A DNA stretch of 8,159 nt. Source: Chloroflexi bacterium RBG_16_70_13 (GTDB lineage: Bacteria > Chloroflexota > Limnocylindria > Limnocylindrales > CSP1-4). The notes beneath the pieces are model-generated. The model ran no database searches, had not been told where the DNA came from, and saw only the letters and a program-made list of their open reading frames with translations. Positions 1-5,479 of this stretch are shown in pieces. Made by a program: the position numbers and the translations under genes. The stretch covers positions 22,609 to 30,767 of the forward strand of contig MGOD01000138.1 in assembly GCA_001795245.1 (NCBI GenBank), given 5' to 3'. Every line of letters begins with the position of its first letter. The stretch's first letter is position 1.

Positions 1-104
1 GTCACCCGCGCGCCGCCGGCGCGTCGATCCCCGCCTCGGTCGGCGAGGCGCGAGCCCTCGTCCTGCCGGCGGCGGAGCGGCTTGCCGCCGCGGTCGCGCG
101 CTGA
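1..104 (+). CDS. DHH/DHHA1 phosphoesterase, NrnA-like, C-terminal end only
   Basis: Only the last 34 residues are in the window, read from base 3 to the TGA at 102-104. The first two bases (GT) would finish a glycine codon, so the visible protein begins (G)HPRAAGASI. This matches the GGGHPxAAG signature of the DHHA1 substrate-binding domain found near the C-terminus of NrnA and RecJ-like phosphoesterases. NrnA degrades 2-5 nt RNA fragments and dephosphorylates pAp in the cytoplasm. In many bacteria it sits between rbfA and truB, and truB follows here after only 2 bases, which supports the call. The DHH catalytic domain is outside the window, so another DHHA1 protein cannot be excluded. Confidence 0.72.
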   Translation, partial: HPRAAGASIPASVGEARALVLPAAERLAAAVAR

Positions 105-106
105 CG

Positions 107-1144
107 GTGGGTCGCCGAGCGGACGCGTCCGGGCTGGACGGCGTCCTCGTCCTCGCCAAGCCCGCCGGGCCGACGTCGCACGACGTCGTGGCCCTCGTGC
201 GGCGCCTGACGGGGACGCGGCGGGTCGGACACGGGGGCACGCTCGACCCGTTCGCGACGGGCGTCCTGCCCCTGTTCCTCGGGGGCGCGACACGCCTCGT
301 TGAGTATCACCTCGGCGACCGGAAGGGGTATCGGGCCACGGTCTGCTTCGGCGCGTCATCGACGACCGACGACCTCGACGGCGAGCTCACACCCGTTGAC
401 GGCCCGCAGCTCTCGGCCACCGCGGTCGAGGCGGATCTCGCCACGTTCCGCGGCGAGATCCGCCAGCGGCCGCCGGCGTTCTCGGCCATCCAGGTCGGCG
501 GCCGGCGGGCCTACGCGATGGCCCGAGGCGGCGCGCCGGCGGAGCTGGGCGAGCGAGCGGTGACGATCCACGCCCTCGAGCTCGTCGCCTGGAACTCCGA
601 CGACCCGGGACGACCGGTCGCGATCATCGACGTCGAATGCTCAGCCGGCACGTACGTCCGGGCGCTGGCACGGGACGTCGGGGCCGCCCTCGGCAGCGGC
701 GCCTACCTCGGGGCGCTCGTCCGCACGGCGAGCGGGCCGTTCCGGCTGGAGGACGCGATCGCCGTCGACGTCCTCCGGGCCGCGGCCGCCGAGGGCGCGG
801 CAGCGATCAGCGCGCTCCTGCTCCCCGCCGACGCGGGCCTCGAGGCGATGCCCTCGGTCCACCTGGAGCCGGGCGAGATCGCCGAGGCGGCGATGGGTCG
901 CTTCGTGCGACCGCTTGCCGGCCTGCGAGGCCTGCCGCCAGACGAGCCGGTCCGCCTCCTCGACGCCGCCGGCCGGATCGTCGGGGTGGGGGTCCCCGAC
1001 GGCCGCCGGATCGCTCCGACGAAGATGCTCCCGAGCGCGGTCGCCGGCGTCACCGGCGCTGCCGACGATCGTGTCGCTGCCGGCAGGGATCGCGCCGAGC
1101 TGCGGGATTCCGCGTCGGGTGACGGGGTGCCGGTCGATGCCTGA
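107..1144 (+). CDS. truB: tRNA pseudouridine(55) synthase TruB
   Basis: TruB converts U55 in the T-loop of elongator tRNAs to pseudouridine. The 345-residue product starts at a GTG two bases after the upstream stop. The family opening GVLVLAKPAGPTSHDVV follows within a dozen residues, so this start fits. The catalytic motif GHGGTLDPFATGVL places the nucleophile at Asp47. RPPAFSAIQVGGRRAYAMAR (121-140) and CSAGTYVRALARDVG (178-192) are the other conserved blocks lining the uridine pocket. Residues about 245-310 form the C-terminal PUA-like region. A further tail of about 35 residues, rich in Ala, Asp and Arg, has no obvious counterpart and overlaps the ribF start. The protein is somewhat longer than the usual 300 or so residues. 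No strong Shine-Dalgarno is visible, so translation is probably coupled to the upstream gene. The family call is secure. Confidence 0.96.
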   Translation: MGRRADASGLDGVLVLAKPAGPTSHDVVALVRRLTGTRRVGHGGTLDPFATGVLPLFLGGATRLVEYHLGDRKGYRATVCFGASSTTDDLDGELTPVDGPQLSATAVEADLATFRGEIRQRPPAFSAIQVGGRRAYAMARGGAPAELGERAVTIHALELVAWNSDDPGRPVAIIDVECSAGTYVRALARDVGAALGSGAYLGALVRTASGPFRLEDAIAVDVLRAAAAEGAAAISALLLPADAGLEAMPSVHLEPGEIAEAAMGRFVRPLAGLRGLPPDEPVRLLDAAGRIVGVGVPDGRRIAPTKMLPSAVAGVTGAADDRVAAGRDRAELRDSASGDGVPVDA

Positions 1145-1931
1145 CGGCCGCGCCGGGATGGTGGTCGTGGCCGGGATCGATGCCCTGCGCGCCGACCTCG
1201 GACGCCTGTTCGTCGTCGTCGGCGTCTTCGACGGCCTCCACCTCGGGCACCTCTACCTCCTCGGTCGCCTGTGCGAGGAAGCGGAACGCCGTGACGCTCG
1301 CCCGGCGGTCATCACCTTCGACCACCATCCCGACGAGATCCTGACCGGCGCCGCGCCGCCGCTCCTGTGCGACCCCGACGAGCGCCTCGAGCGCCTGGCC
1401 GGCGCGGGCGTGGAGGTCACGGTCGTCCAGCACTTCGACGTGGCCCTTCGGATGACCGAGTTCGACGAGTTCATCCGCCGGATCGCCGCCGGCACATCGT
1501 TGGCCGGGTTCCTGATGACCCCCGATTCGGCCTTCGGCCACGAGCGGCGGGGCACCCCCGAGGCGGTGGCGGCCCTCGGCAACGCGATGGGCTATGAGGT
1601 CGCCGTGATCCCGTCCCTCGATCTCAACGGGCGTCCCGTTCGGAGCGGCGAGATCCGCTCCGACATCGCGGCCGGCGACCTGGCCGGCGCGGCCCGTCTC
1701 CTCGGCCGCCCATACGCCGTGGTGGGGGAGGGGAGGCCGACCGCGGGGGGCGAGGTCCGCCTCGTCTTCCCGATGCCGGTCGCCCTCCCGCCGGCCGGCG
1801 AGTACCCGGTGTCGATTGACGCGGGAGGGAGCAGCGCGACCCGAGGGACAGCCGCGGTGGGCGCCGACGGTCGCGTGACCGTGACGGGCGGACCGCTCGG
1901 GCCCGGCCGACGTCGGATCGTCTTCGGCTGA
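1137..1931 (+). CDS. ribF: RibF-like FAD synthetase with degenerate riboflavin-kinase domain
   Basis: RibF normally phosphorylates riboflavin to FMN (C-terminal domain) and adenylylates FMN to FAD (N-terminal domain). From the ATG at 1137, which overlaps truB by 8 bases, the product has 264 residues against about 300-320 for usual RibF. The nucleotidyltransferase half is recognisable: GVFDGLHLGH (29-38), FDHHPDEIL (61-69) and the DSAFGHERRG segment (130-139). RPVRSGEIRSDIAAGDLAGA followed by LLGRPYAVVGEG marks the junction to the kinase half, but the usual ISSTxIR is only partly kept. In the kinase half the GFPTANL motif, whose Thr/Asn bind Mg-ATP, is replaced by LVFPMPVAL. The later catalytic Glu region is absent and the chain ends about 50 residues further on. 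FAD synthesis is plausible; kinase activity is doubtful. ATG 1158 is an alternative start. Confidence 0.85.
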   Translation: MPDGRAGMVVVAGIDALRADLGRLFVVVGVFDGLHLGHLYLLGRLCEEAERRDARPAVITFDHHPDEILTGAAPPLLCDPDERLERLAGAGVEVTVVQHFDVALRMTEFDEFIRRIAAGTSLAGFLMTPDSAFGHERRGTPEAVAALGNAMGYEVAVIPSLDLNGRPVRSGEIRSDIAAGDLAGAARLLGRPYAVVGEGRPTAGGEVRLVFPMPVALPPAGEYPVSIDAGGSSATRGTAAVGADGRVTVTGGPLGPGRRRIVFG

Positions 1932-1967
1932 CCACGCCGCGGCCCACGCCCCCGGCGTCCTCCGCTT

Positions 1968-1994
1968 CGGGCCGCTCGGCGCCCGCCCGGCCCG
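1968..1994 (+). terminator. Weak hairpin after ribF, possible terminator
   Basis: CGGGCC (1968-1973) can pair with GGCCCG (1989-1994) around a 15-base loop, followed by ACGTTTG with only three Ts. A second, smaller pairing, ACGCCG (1934-1939) with CGGCGT (1953-1958), lies just after the ribF stop. Neither has a proper T-tract. They may reduce read-through from truB-ribF into rpsO, but could equally be chance in GC-rich DNA. Confidence 0.3.
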
Positions 1995-1996
1995 AC

Positions 1997-2018
1997 GTTT
2001 GCCCGATGTTTGCCCGAT
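1997..2018. repeat. Perfect 11-bp tandem repeat upstream of rpsO
   Basis: GTTTGCCCGAT occurs twice head to tail (1997-2007 and 2008-2018) with no mismatch. The second copy contains the candidate -35 hexamer of the rpsO promoter, so the repeat could be an operator, a duplicated promoter element or replication slippage. Confidence 0.85.
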
Positions 2019-2038
2019 CCACGTGCGGCTGGTACCAT
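2010..2038 (+). promoter_or_regulatory. Candidate sigma-70-type promoter for rpsO-pnp
   Basis: TTGCCC (2010-2015) and TACCAT (2033-2038) are separated by exactly 17 bases, and each matches 4 of 6 consensus positions. Transcription would start near 2045, giving a leader of about 50 bases before rpsO. The placement between the end of ribF and rpsO is right for a separate rpsO-pnp operon. The upstream copy of the 11-bp repeat offers a second TTGCCC (1999-2004) at a poor distance. This is read by eye. Confidence 0.5.
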
Positions 2039-2085
2039 CCGCCGGTCAAAGTGCTCTAGGAACGCCATACAGTCACGTTCGTGTC

Positions 2086-2090
2086 GGAGG
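2086..2090 (+). promoter_or_regulatory. Shine-Dalgarno fixing the rpsO start
   Basis: GGAGG lies 5 bases before the GTG at 2096 and downstream of the in-frame GTG at 2081. It therefore selects 2096 as the start. Confidence 0.8.
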
Positions 2091-2095
2091 ACCGA

Positions 2096-2365
2096 GTGCC
2101 GCTCGCGCGGGAAGAGAAGCAGGAGATCATCACGGGGTTTGCCGTCAAGGACGGCGACACCGGCTCACCGGAGGTCCAGGTCGCGCTCCTCACCGAGCGG
2201 ATCAAGGACCTGACGGGCCATCTCCGGAGCTTTCCCAAGGACAACCATTCGCGCCGCGGCCTCCTCAAGCTCGTCGGCCAGCGCCGTCGCCTTCTCGCGT
2301 ACCTCGTGAAGAAGGACAACACGCGCTACCGTGCCGTCATCGGACGGCTCGGACTCCGCCGCTAG
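2096..2365 (+). CDS. rpsO: 30S ribosomal protein S15
   Basis: S15 binds the central domain of 16S rRNA early in 30S assembly. From GTG 2096 the product has 89 residues, the canonical S15 length. It opens PLAREEKQEII after the start, closely resembling Thermus S15 as I recall it. Family blocks are DTGSPEVQVALLTERI, DNHSRRGLLKLVGQRRRLL and the terminal YRAVIGRLGLRR. An in-frame GTG at 2081 would add five residues but places the GGAGG Shine-Dalgarno inside the gene, so it is rejected. The gene is followed by pnp after 116 bases, the widespread rpsO-pnp order. In E. coli S15 represses its own translation through a leader structure; I cannot demonstrate the equivalent fold in the short leader here. 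Confidence 0.97.
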   Translation: MPLAREEKQEIITGFAVKDGDTGSPEVQVALLTERIKDLTGHLRSFPKDNHSRRGLLKLVGQRRRLLAYLVKKDNTRYRAVIGRLGLRR

Positions 2366-2380
2366 CCTCGCTGCCACCGT

Positions 2381-2403
2381 GACCCCGGGCTCGCCCCGGG
2401 GTC
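2381..2403 (+). promoter_or_regulatory. 9-bp hairpin between rpsO and pnp
   Basis: GACCCCGGG (2381-2389) pairs perfectly with CCCGGGGTC (2395-2403) around the 5-base loop CTCGC, 15 bases after the rpsO stop. No T-tract follows, so it is more likely an RNA-processing or 3'-end-stabilising stem, or an attenuator, than a classical terminator. In E. coli the rpsO-pnp spacer carries a terminator-like stem and an RNase III-cut stem through which PNPase represses its own synthesis; position is the only basis for the comparison. Confidence 0.6.
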
Positions 2404-2451
2404 GATCGCATCGAACGCCAGGCGGGCCGATCGGCCAGGATTCATTCGTCG

Positions 2452-2470
2452 CCTCCTCCACGACAGGAGG
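2452..2470 (+). promoter_or_regulatory. Shine-Dalgarno of pnp inside a self-complementary hairpin
   Basis: AGGAGG (2465-2470), ending 11 bases before the GTG start of pnp, is a full-strength Shine-Dalgarno. It is preceded by its exact complement CCTCCT (2452-2457) with a 7-base loop, so the leader can fold to hide the ribosome site. A competing weaker stem, GTCG (2448-2451) with CGAC (2461-2464), would put CCTCCT in a loop and free the site. The hairpin suggests translational control of pnp. Confidence 0.55.
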
Positions 2471-2481
2471 AACAGCAGCCC

Positions 2482-5064
2482 GTGTCCACCATCTTCGAGA
2501 CCGAGTTCGGCGGTCGTACCCTGACCGTCGAGACCGGCAAGCTCGCCCGCCTCGCCGGCGGCGCCGTCACTGTTCGCTACGGCGACACCCTGGTGCTCGG
2601 CACCGCCAACCGGTCCGATCCGCGGCCCGGCCTCGACTTCTTCCCGCTGACCGTCGAGTTCGAGGAGCGGATGTACGCCGCCGGCAAGATCCCGGGCGGA
2701 TTCATCAAGCGCGAGGCTCGCGCCTCCGAGGCCGCGACCCTGGCCGCCCGCCTCACGGACCGCCCGATCCGGCCGCTCTTCCCCGAGGGCTACAAGGACG
2801 ACATCCAGCTCGTCATCACGGTCCTTTCCACCGACCAGGAGAACGAAGCCGACGTCCTGGGTACCGTGGCCGCGTCGGCCGCGCTGACGATCAGCGAGAT
2901 CCCCTTCGCCGGGCCGGTCGCGGCCGTCCGGATCGGCCGGATCGACGGCGAGTTCGTCGTGAACCCGACCTTCAGCCAGCTCGCCGAATCGGACCTCGAC
3001 CTCATCGTCTCCGGCACGCGCGACGCGATCATGATGGTCGAGGCGGGCGCCAGGCTCCTGCCCGAGGACGTCATGGCCGAGGCCATCCTCTTCGGCCACC
3101 GGGCCCTCCAGCCGCTCATCGACATCCAGGAGAAGCTCCGCGAGGCGGCCGGCAAGCCCAAGATCACGCCCTTCCTCGAGGCTGGCACCGGCTCGGTCCT
3201 GACGTTCGTGGACGCTGCGACGGCGGGCGACGAGCTCGTCGTCGTCGACGTGGAGACGACCGGCACCGATCCCAGGATGGCCGATCTCGTCGAGATCGCC
3301 GCGGTCAAGGTCAAGAAGGGCAGGATCATCGATCGCTGGTCGTCCCTCGTCAACCCGGGCCGGCCGATCGTCGGCAACCAGATGCACGGCATCACCGACG
3401 CCGACGTCAAAAAGGCGCCCTCGCCCGCCGAGGCCGCCAGGGCGGCCCTCACATTCATCGGCGACTCGGTCGTCGTCGGCCACTCGGTCGGGTTCGACCT
3501 CGCCTTTCTGGAGGCCGCCCTCGCCGACGGTACCCACTTCGAGCAGGGCCGCTACCTCGACACGCTGGCGATCGCCCGCGAGGGCTACCCCGACCTCGAG
3601 AACTACAAGCTGCCGACGCTCTCTGCCTACTTCGGCGTGGAGCTCGCCCAGTCGCACCGGGCCGGCCCGGACGCGGAGGCGACGGCCAACCTCCTGATCT
3701 GGTTCGGCAATGACCTGCCCGGCCGCATCAACGCCCTTCGCGAGGGGCTCGCCGGCGCCATCCGGGCTACCCGCACCGGCGGCGACAGCAAGGCCCTCCA
3801 GGAAGCTGCCCGCCGCGATGCCCGGATCAGCAAGGGCCTCTTCAGCCTGGTCAGCAAGAAGGTCGCCCGGAAGCTCGCCCTCGACGAGGGCATCCGGATG
3901 GACGGCCGGGGCCTGACCGAGCTCCGCCAGATCTCGGTCGACGTTGGCCTCCTGCCCCGGGCCCACGGCTCTGGCCTCTTCACCCGCGGCGAGACGCAGG
4001 TCCTCACGATCGCGACCCTCGGCGCGTCCTCAGACGTCCAGCGGATCGACACGATCAGCCCCAGGACCGAGAAGCGCTACATCCACCACTACAACTTCCC
4101 GCCCTATTCGACGGGCGAGAACAAGCCGATGCGCGGCCCCAGCCGGCGCGACATCGGCCACGGCAACCTCGCCGAGCGGGCCCTCATCCCGGTCCTTCCG
4201 ACGAACGAGGACTTCCCGTACGTCATCCGGCTCGTCTCGGAGTGCCTGGCCTCCAACGGCTCGACCTCGATGGCCTCGACGTGCGGCTCAACCCTCGCCC
4301 TCATGGACGCCGGAGTGCCGATCTCGGCACCGGTTGCCGGTGCGGCGATGGGCCTCATCAGCGAGCCCGACGGCCGGTTCGTCGTCCTGACTGACATCCT
4401 CGGCAAGGAGGATGCCGTCGGCGACATGGACTTCAAGGTCACCGGCACCCGCGAGGGCATCACCGCCCTCCAGATGGACATCAAGGTCCGGGGCATCAAC
4501 GAGGCGATCATCCGCGACGGCCTCAAGCAGGCCCTGGCGGCCCGCCTCGAGATCCTCGAGAAGATGACGGCGGTCCTGCCGGAGTCGCGCGAGTCGATGA
4601 GCGACTTCGCCCCGCGGATCATCACGATCAAGATCAACCCCGAGAAGATCCGCGAGATCATCGGCAAGGGCGGTTCCATGATCCGCAAGATCCAGGAGGA
4701 AACCCAGACCGAGATCAACGTCGAGGACGACGGGACCGTCGAGATCGCCGCGGTGAGTGGCGAGAACTCGCGCAAGGCGATCCAGTGGATCGAGAGCCTG
4801 ACCCGCGAGGTCGAGGTCGGGGCCCTGTACCTCGGCAAGGTCACCCGGATCATGGGCTTCGGCGCGTTCGTCGAGATCCTGCCCGGCAAGGAGGGCCTCG
4901 TCCGGATCGGCGAGCTCGCCGACTACCACGTGCCGAGCGTCGAGGACGTCGTGTCGGTCGGTGACGAGGTCATGGTCGTGGTCGTCGAGATCGACCGCCA
5001 GGGTCGCGTCAACCTCTCGCGCAAGGCCGCCATGCAGCGACACCTGGCGAAGGAACCCGTATGA
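2482..5064 (+). CDS. pnp: Polyribonucleotide nucleotidyltransferase with internal DEDDh exonuclease domain
   Basis: PNPase degrades RNA 3' to 5' with phosphate, releasing nucleoside diphosphates, and can add tails in reverse. This 860-residue chain is about 150 longer than usual. Order: RNase PH domain 1 (about 10-205, with EFEERMYAAGKIPGGFIKRE at 59-78); the start of the helical linker (to about 240); a DEDDh exonuclease (about 248-410); the rest of the linker (411-470); RNase PH domain 2 (about 475-700); KH (GKGG at 728-731); S1 (about 778-848). Domain 2 keeps SNGSTSMASTCGS (591-603) and the catalytic D644, D650 and K652 in KEDAVGDMDFK. YNFPPYSTGE and RRDIGHGNLAERAL are also conserved, so the phosphorolytic site should work. 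The GTG start has a strong AGGAGG upstream and fits the family N-terminus. The frame is continuous, with no frameshift, and codon use in the insert matches the rest. Gene order rpsO-pnp supports identity. Confidence 0.97.
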   Translation: MSTIFETEFGGRTLTVETGKLARLAGGAVTVRYGDTLVLGTANRSDPRPGLDFFPLTVEFEERMYAAGKIPGGFIKREARASEAATLAARLTDRPIRPLFPEGYKDDIQLVITVLSTDQENEADVLGTVAASAALTISEIPFAGPVAAVRIGRIDGEFVVNPTFSQLAESDLDLIVSGTRDAIMMVEAGARLLPEDVMAEAILFGHRALQPLIDIQEKLREAAGKPKITPFLEAGTGSVLTFVDAATAGDELVVVDVETTGTDPRMADLVEIAAVKVKKGRIIDRWSSLVNPGRPIVGNQMHGITDADVKKAPSPAEAARAALTFIGDSVVVGHSVGFDLAFLEAALADGTHFEQGRYLDTLAIAREGYPDLENYKLPTLSAYFGVELAQSHRAGPDAEATANLLIWFGNDLPGRINALREGLAGAIRATRTGGDSKALQEAARRDARISKGLFSLVSKKVARKLALDEGIRMDGRGLTELRQISVDVGLLPRAHGSGLFTRGETQVLTIATLGASSDVQRIDTISPRTEKRYIHHYNFPPYSTGENKPMRGPSRRDIGHGNLAERALIPVLPTNEDFPYVIRLVSECLASNGSTSMASTCGSTLALMDAGVPISAPVAGAAMGLISEPDGRFVVLTDILGKEDAVGDMDFKVTGTREGITALQMDIKVRGINEAIIRDGLKQALAARLEILEKMTAVLPESRESMSDFAPRIITIKINPEKIREIIGKGGSMIRKIQEETQTEINVEDDGTVEIAAVSGENSRKAIQWIESLTREVEVGALYLGKVTRIMGFGAFVEILPGKEGLVRIGELADYHVPSVEDVVSVGDEVMVVVVEIDRQGRVNLSRKAAMQRHLAKEPV
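3223..3711 (+). other. DEDDh (DnaQ-like) exonuclease domain embedded in PNPase
   Basis: Residues about 248-410 of the pnp product form a complete DnaQ-fold exonuclease. Exo I is VVVDVETTGTD, giving Asp256 and Glu258. NPGRPIVGNQMHGITDADV (291-309) is the usual Exo I to Exo II segment. Exo II is VVGHSVGFDLAFLEAAL, giving Asp339. YLDTLAIARE and YKLPTLSAYFGVE match the following helix region. Exo III is SHRAGPDAEATANLL, giving His392 and Asp397. All five metal-binding or catalytic residues are present, so activity is likely. The closest style is the proofreading exonuclease of PolC/DnaQ and the N-terminal domain of DinG-like proteins. RNase T and oligoribonuclease show that the fold also serves RNA. 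Substrate cannot be told from sequence. Confidence 0.93.
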
Positions 5065-5068
5065 CCCA

Positions 5069-5087
5069 GCGCCGCCATCGGCGGCGC
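5069..5087 (+). terminator. 8-bp hairpin just after the pnp stop
   Basis: GCGCCGCC (5069-5076) and GGCGGCGC (5080-5087) pair perfectly around ATC, starting 4 bases after the pnp stop codon. CTAGAAC follows, with no T-tract. It may act with the larger hairpin at 5099-5125 as a termination or 3'-end protection element. Confidence 0.5.
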
Positions 5088-5098
5088 CTAGAACAGCG

Positions 5099-5125
5099 CG
5101 AGCCGTGGGCACGTCCCGCGGCTCG
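5099..5125 (+). terminator. 11-bp GC-rich hairpin, probable end of the rpsO-pnp transcript
   Basis: CGAGCCGTGGG (5099-5109) pairs with CCCGCGGCTCG (5115-5125) around the loop CACGT, with one G-U pair in an otherwise perfect stem. TTCGATTC follows: some T enrichment but no uninterrupted run. It is the strongest stem in the window, and its place after the last gene of the group fits a terminator. Confidence 0.6.
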
Positions 5126-5424
5126 TTCGATTCGCGGATCGCCGTCGGTGGCCGGACCGTCGGATACGACCGGGGATCGTGGTAGTTGGGTTCTGTCTCC
5201 GTGAACCGCAGGCCGTCACGGTCGCTGAGCTCGAACATCAGACCGATCGAACGGCGCAGACCCGCTCAGCGCCGGAACAACGTCGGCCAGTACATCCCGG
5301 ATCGCAGGTGGTCCTGACTTCGCTCGTTCCCGGTGGTCGCACGATCCGGAGCGTAGGGGAACGGCATTCGCGTCGAGCGGCGTTGGGGCCGAGAAGCCGT
5401 GGTCCGGGAGGCCGGCGGGTCCGC
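5126..5424. other. Gene-free stretch between pnp and asd
   Basis: I see no credible gene here. The one open frame (GTG 5179 to the stop at 5427) has mixed third positions, unlike the strongly G/C third positions of every real gene here, and no ribosome site. Possible secondary structure includes CGGCGC/GCGCCG (5252-5257 with 5269-5274) and CCGGATCG/CGATCCGG (5297-5304 with 5342-5349) enclosing a small CAGG/CCTG stem. I could not match the stretch to a lysine riboswitch, T-box or tRNA. It may hold upstream control of asd or a remnant. Confidence 0.6.
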
Positions 5425-5433
5425 TGATATACT
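5425..5433 (+). promoter_or_regulatory. Extended -10 promoter for asd
   Basis: TGATATACT is a TGn extended -10 element whose hexamer TATACT matches 5 of 6 consensus positions; it is a rare AT-rich spot in GC-rich DNA. No good -35 is visible at 16-18 bases upstream, which extended -10 promoters tolerate. Initiation would fall near 5440, leaving a leader of about 40 bases before ATG 5480, or almost none before GTG 5441. Confidence 0.55.
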
Positions 5434-5479
5434 CGGGCCCGTGCCCGCTGATCAAGAAACCCTGCGGAGCCATGCCCGG

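Noticed and set aside
2081..2095. Earlier in-frame GTG as the rpsO start
   Set aside because: The GGAGG ribosome site lies between it and GTG 2096, and the 89-residue product from 2096 matches the canonical S15 length and N-terminus.
3223..3711. Insert in pnp as an intein, frameshifted neighbour or mobile element
   Set aside because: There are no intein splice motifs, no terminal repeats and no frame break. The segment is a clean DEDDh domain in frame with codon use like its surroundings.
2331..3713. 460-residue + strand frame overlapping rpsO and pnp
   Set aside because: Its translation is an Arg/Gly/Pro-rich shadow; rpsO and pnp occupy the same DNA with full motifs.
2362..3966. 534-residue open frame on the - strand opposite pnp
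   Set aside because: It is the mirror of GC-rich pnp codons. The + strand frame has clear PNPase and exonuclease motifs, while this translation is low-complexity Asp/Glu/Gly/Arg-rich with no family signature.
5126..5424. Lysine riboswitch, T-box or tRNA upstream of asd
   Set aside because: I could not identify conserved core sequences. A GGTTC near 5190 recalls a T-loop, but no acceptor or anticodon arms fit around it.
5179..5427. 82-codon open frame between pnp and asd
   Set aside because: Third codon positions are mixed rather than G/C-dominated, there is no Shine-Dalgarno, and the translation shows no recognisable motif.
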